A stretch of 64,000 bases of DNA from Leucocoprinus leucothites (taxonomy: Eukaryota; Basidiomycota; Agaricomycetes; Agaricales; Agaricaceae). A model generated the notes under the pieces. It searched no databases. It worked only from the letters and a program-made list of their open reading frames with translations, and had not been told where the DNA came from. This document shows positions 63,005-64,000 of this stretch, piece by piece. The stretch's first letter is position 1. Each line of letters starts with the position of its first letter. Position numbers and translations under genes: made by a program. The stretch spans positions 434,001 through 498,000 of the forward strand of contig JAACJO010000013.1 in assembly GCA_013368445.1 (NCBI GenBank), in the 5' to 3' direction.

Positions 63005-64000
63005 ATGCGCGACTGTCCTAACGTCCTCTCTTCTGGGAAATGCGACGATCCGAAGTGTCCTAATAACCACAACATCCTCAAATGCGACCCGTGTGGCTTT
63101 GTTGCTAGAAACGCGGCCGGCTTTAGTTCCCATGCGAGAAGTGACAAGCGTAAGCGTATCCAACAGGACATTCTTTTGCAAGCTACAACGGCCCCTTATG
63201 AGGCTGCCGTTCATGATACCGAGAAAGACAAGCACGGGGTCAAGGTTGAAGGAGACATTGATTTCGGCATCGTTGACCAGCGAGAAGCGAGTGGTCGACT
63301 ACAAAAACAAGTTCAGATCTTGGCAGCTGGAACCAGTTCACATGTTATTCTTATCAGCGCAAGGCTGAAACAGGATGTAGTTCAGTCGTGGAGGCGGAAA
63401 ACACTTTCGTAAGTGGTTCATATAAACCGCTGTTTATGACGTGACTAATGCTCTAGATCAGCTTTACCTTGACAGTTGAGGCTGAAAGAAAGCCCCTCTC
63501 TGCTACTCAGCCCACAACACTCACTGTTAATTTTACGCGCAAGGACGTTGGTCGCTATGAATCACGGCTGGAATTTGAGTTTGAAGATCAGCCAACCAAG
63601 AAACGCTTTCTTATCTCCCGTTCCGCGCGGGCCATTGTTGGTGATTCCGGTCTTCATTCTCAACTCAGACCAAAAGAGCCCTATATTCCCAGACGTGCAA
63701 GCGGACGCGAGCCAGAGTCAAACGTTGTAGAAGGTATTAGGCCTCCAGCTCTCAAAGCCATATCCTACGTGACTACGATGCCAAAACCCAACATACCTAT
63801 GAGACTTCTTTCAACCCTTACTCAACCCTCTACCCCTTCCCCCAAAAATGTGAACATTGTTCGCAATGTCTTCCTTCCGAAAAATTTCGATATAGAGAGT
63901 CACGGTAACCATTTTAAAGTCTTGTTATGGGTCGAAGAACACCGAATGGAGTCGGCCATATATTTTCTTGTTTTCCTGCTGCTTTTCTCACATGATTAAC
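63005..64000 (+). CDS. Second Sde3/MOV10-like RNA helicase, 5' part, finger-deleted
   Basis: Starts with ATG at 63005; exon 1 63005-63408, exon 2 from 63462 to at least about 63950. The N terminus CPNVLSSGKCDDPKCPNNHN is the same CCCH finger as in the first helicase. CDPCGFVARNAAGFSSH keeps only part of the first C2H2 finger (the last His is replaced: DKRKR against GKKHKR). About 80 residues containing the next two fingers are missing before TEKDKHGVKVEGDIDFGI. The second exon ([35 protein letters not shown]) follows the first helicase closely. The helicase core would lie beyond the window. The donor expected after MESA is poor (GTCGGC), so splicing at the end is unclear. Confidence 0.8.

Overview
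The window is nuclear DNA of a filamentous fungus, most likely a mushroom-forming basidiomycete (Agaricomycetes). The reasons are genes cut by many 45-80 base GT..AG introns, fungal aspartokinase and 26S proteasome genes, an Agaricomycete-type G-alpha protein, several F-box genes, and copia, chromovirus-type gypsy, DIRS-like, MULE-like and pogo-like transposable elements. No rRNA gene, tRNA gene or CRISPR array was found.

Layout. 1-4381: a minus-strand Ty1/copia element, cut by the window start, with its 5' LTR, a half-tRNA primer site and a gag-pol frame with two TGA stops. 4672-5409: an unknown ORF. 6422-7765: a TetX-like FAD monooxygenase (copy A). 8411-9694: an F-box gene (minus). 9812-13483: 3.7 kb with no gene seen. 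13484-15989: an unusual G-alpha subunit with micro-exons. 16398-18796: aspartokinase. 20600-22238: a second F-box gene. 22633-23540: a Ser/Thr-rich, probably surface-anchored protein with a 30-base minisatellite. 24740-26281: proteasome ATPase Rpt6.

26.5-50.6 kb is a nested transposon island that has lost nearly all CG dinucleotides: a MULE-like transposase; a DIRS-like tyrosine-recombinase retrotransposon (about 29.4-36.8 kb) split by a younger pogo element (32989-35653, 27 bp perfect TIRs, TA target duplication); a psq-type pogo remnant that lost its catalytic core; and an older pogo element (41434-50580) split by a gypsy chromovirus (41565-48060, target duplication ACTTC). Most in-frame stops checked are TGA where the family has Arg, as expected for CGA to TGA decay of methylated CpG.

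50.7-64 kb holds an Sde3/Armitage/MOV10-like RNA helicase, monooxygenase copies B and C, pseudogene D, and the start of a second, finger-deleted helicase paralogue. Copies A, B and D share exon lengths exactly (31, 886 and 313 bases; C differs only in its last exon). A and D also share about 480 bases of 5' flank although 54 kb apart. The region therefore looks like a repeatedly duplicated monooxygenase-helicase locus beside, and probably spread apart by, the transposon island. Exon boundaries were worked out by hand from splice signals and reading-frame continuity; most add up to a whole number of codons.
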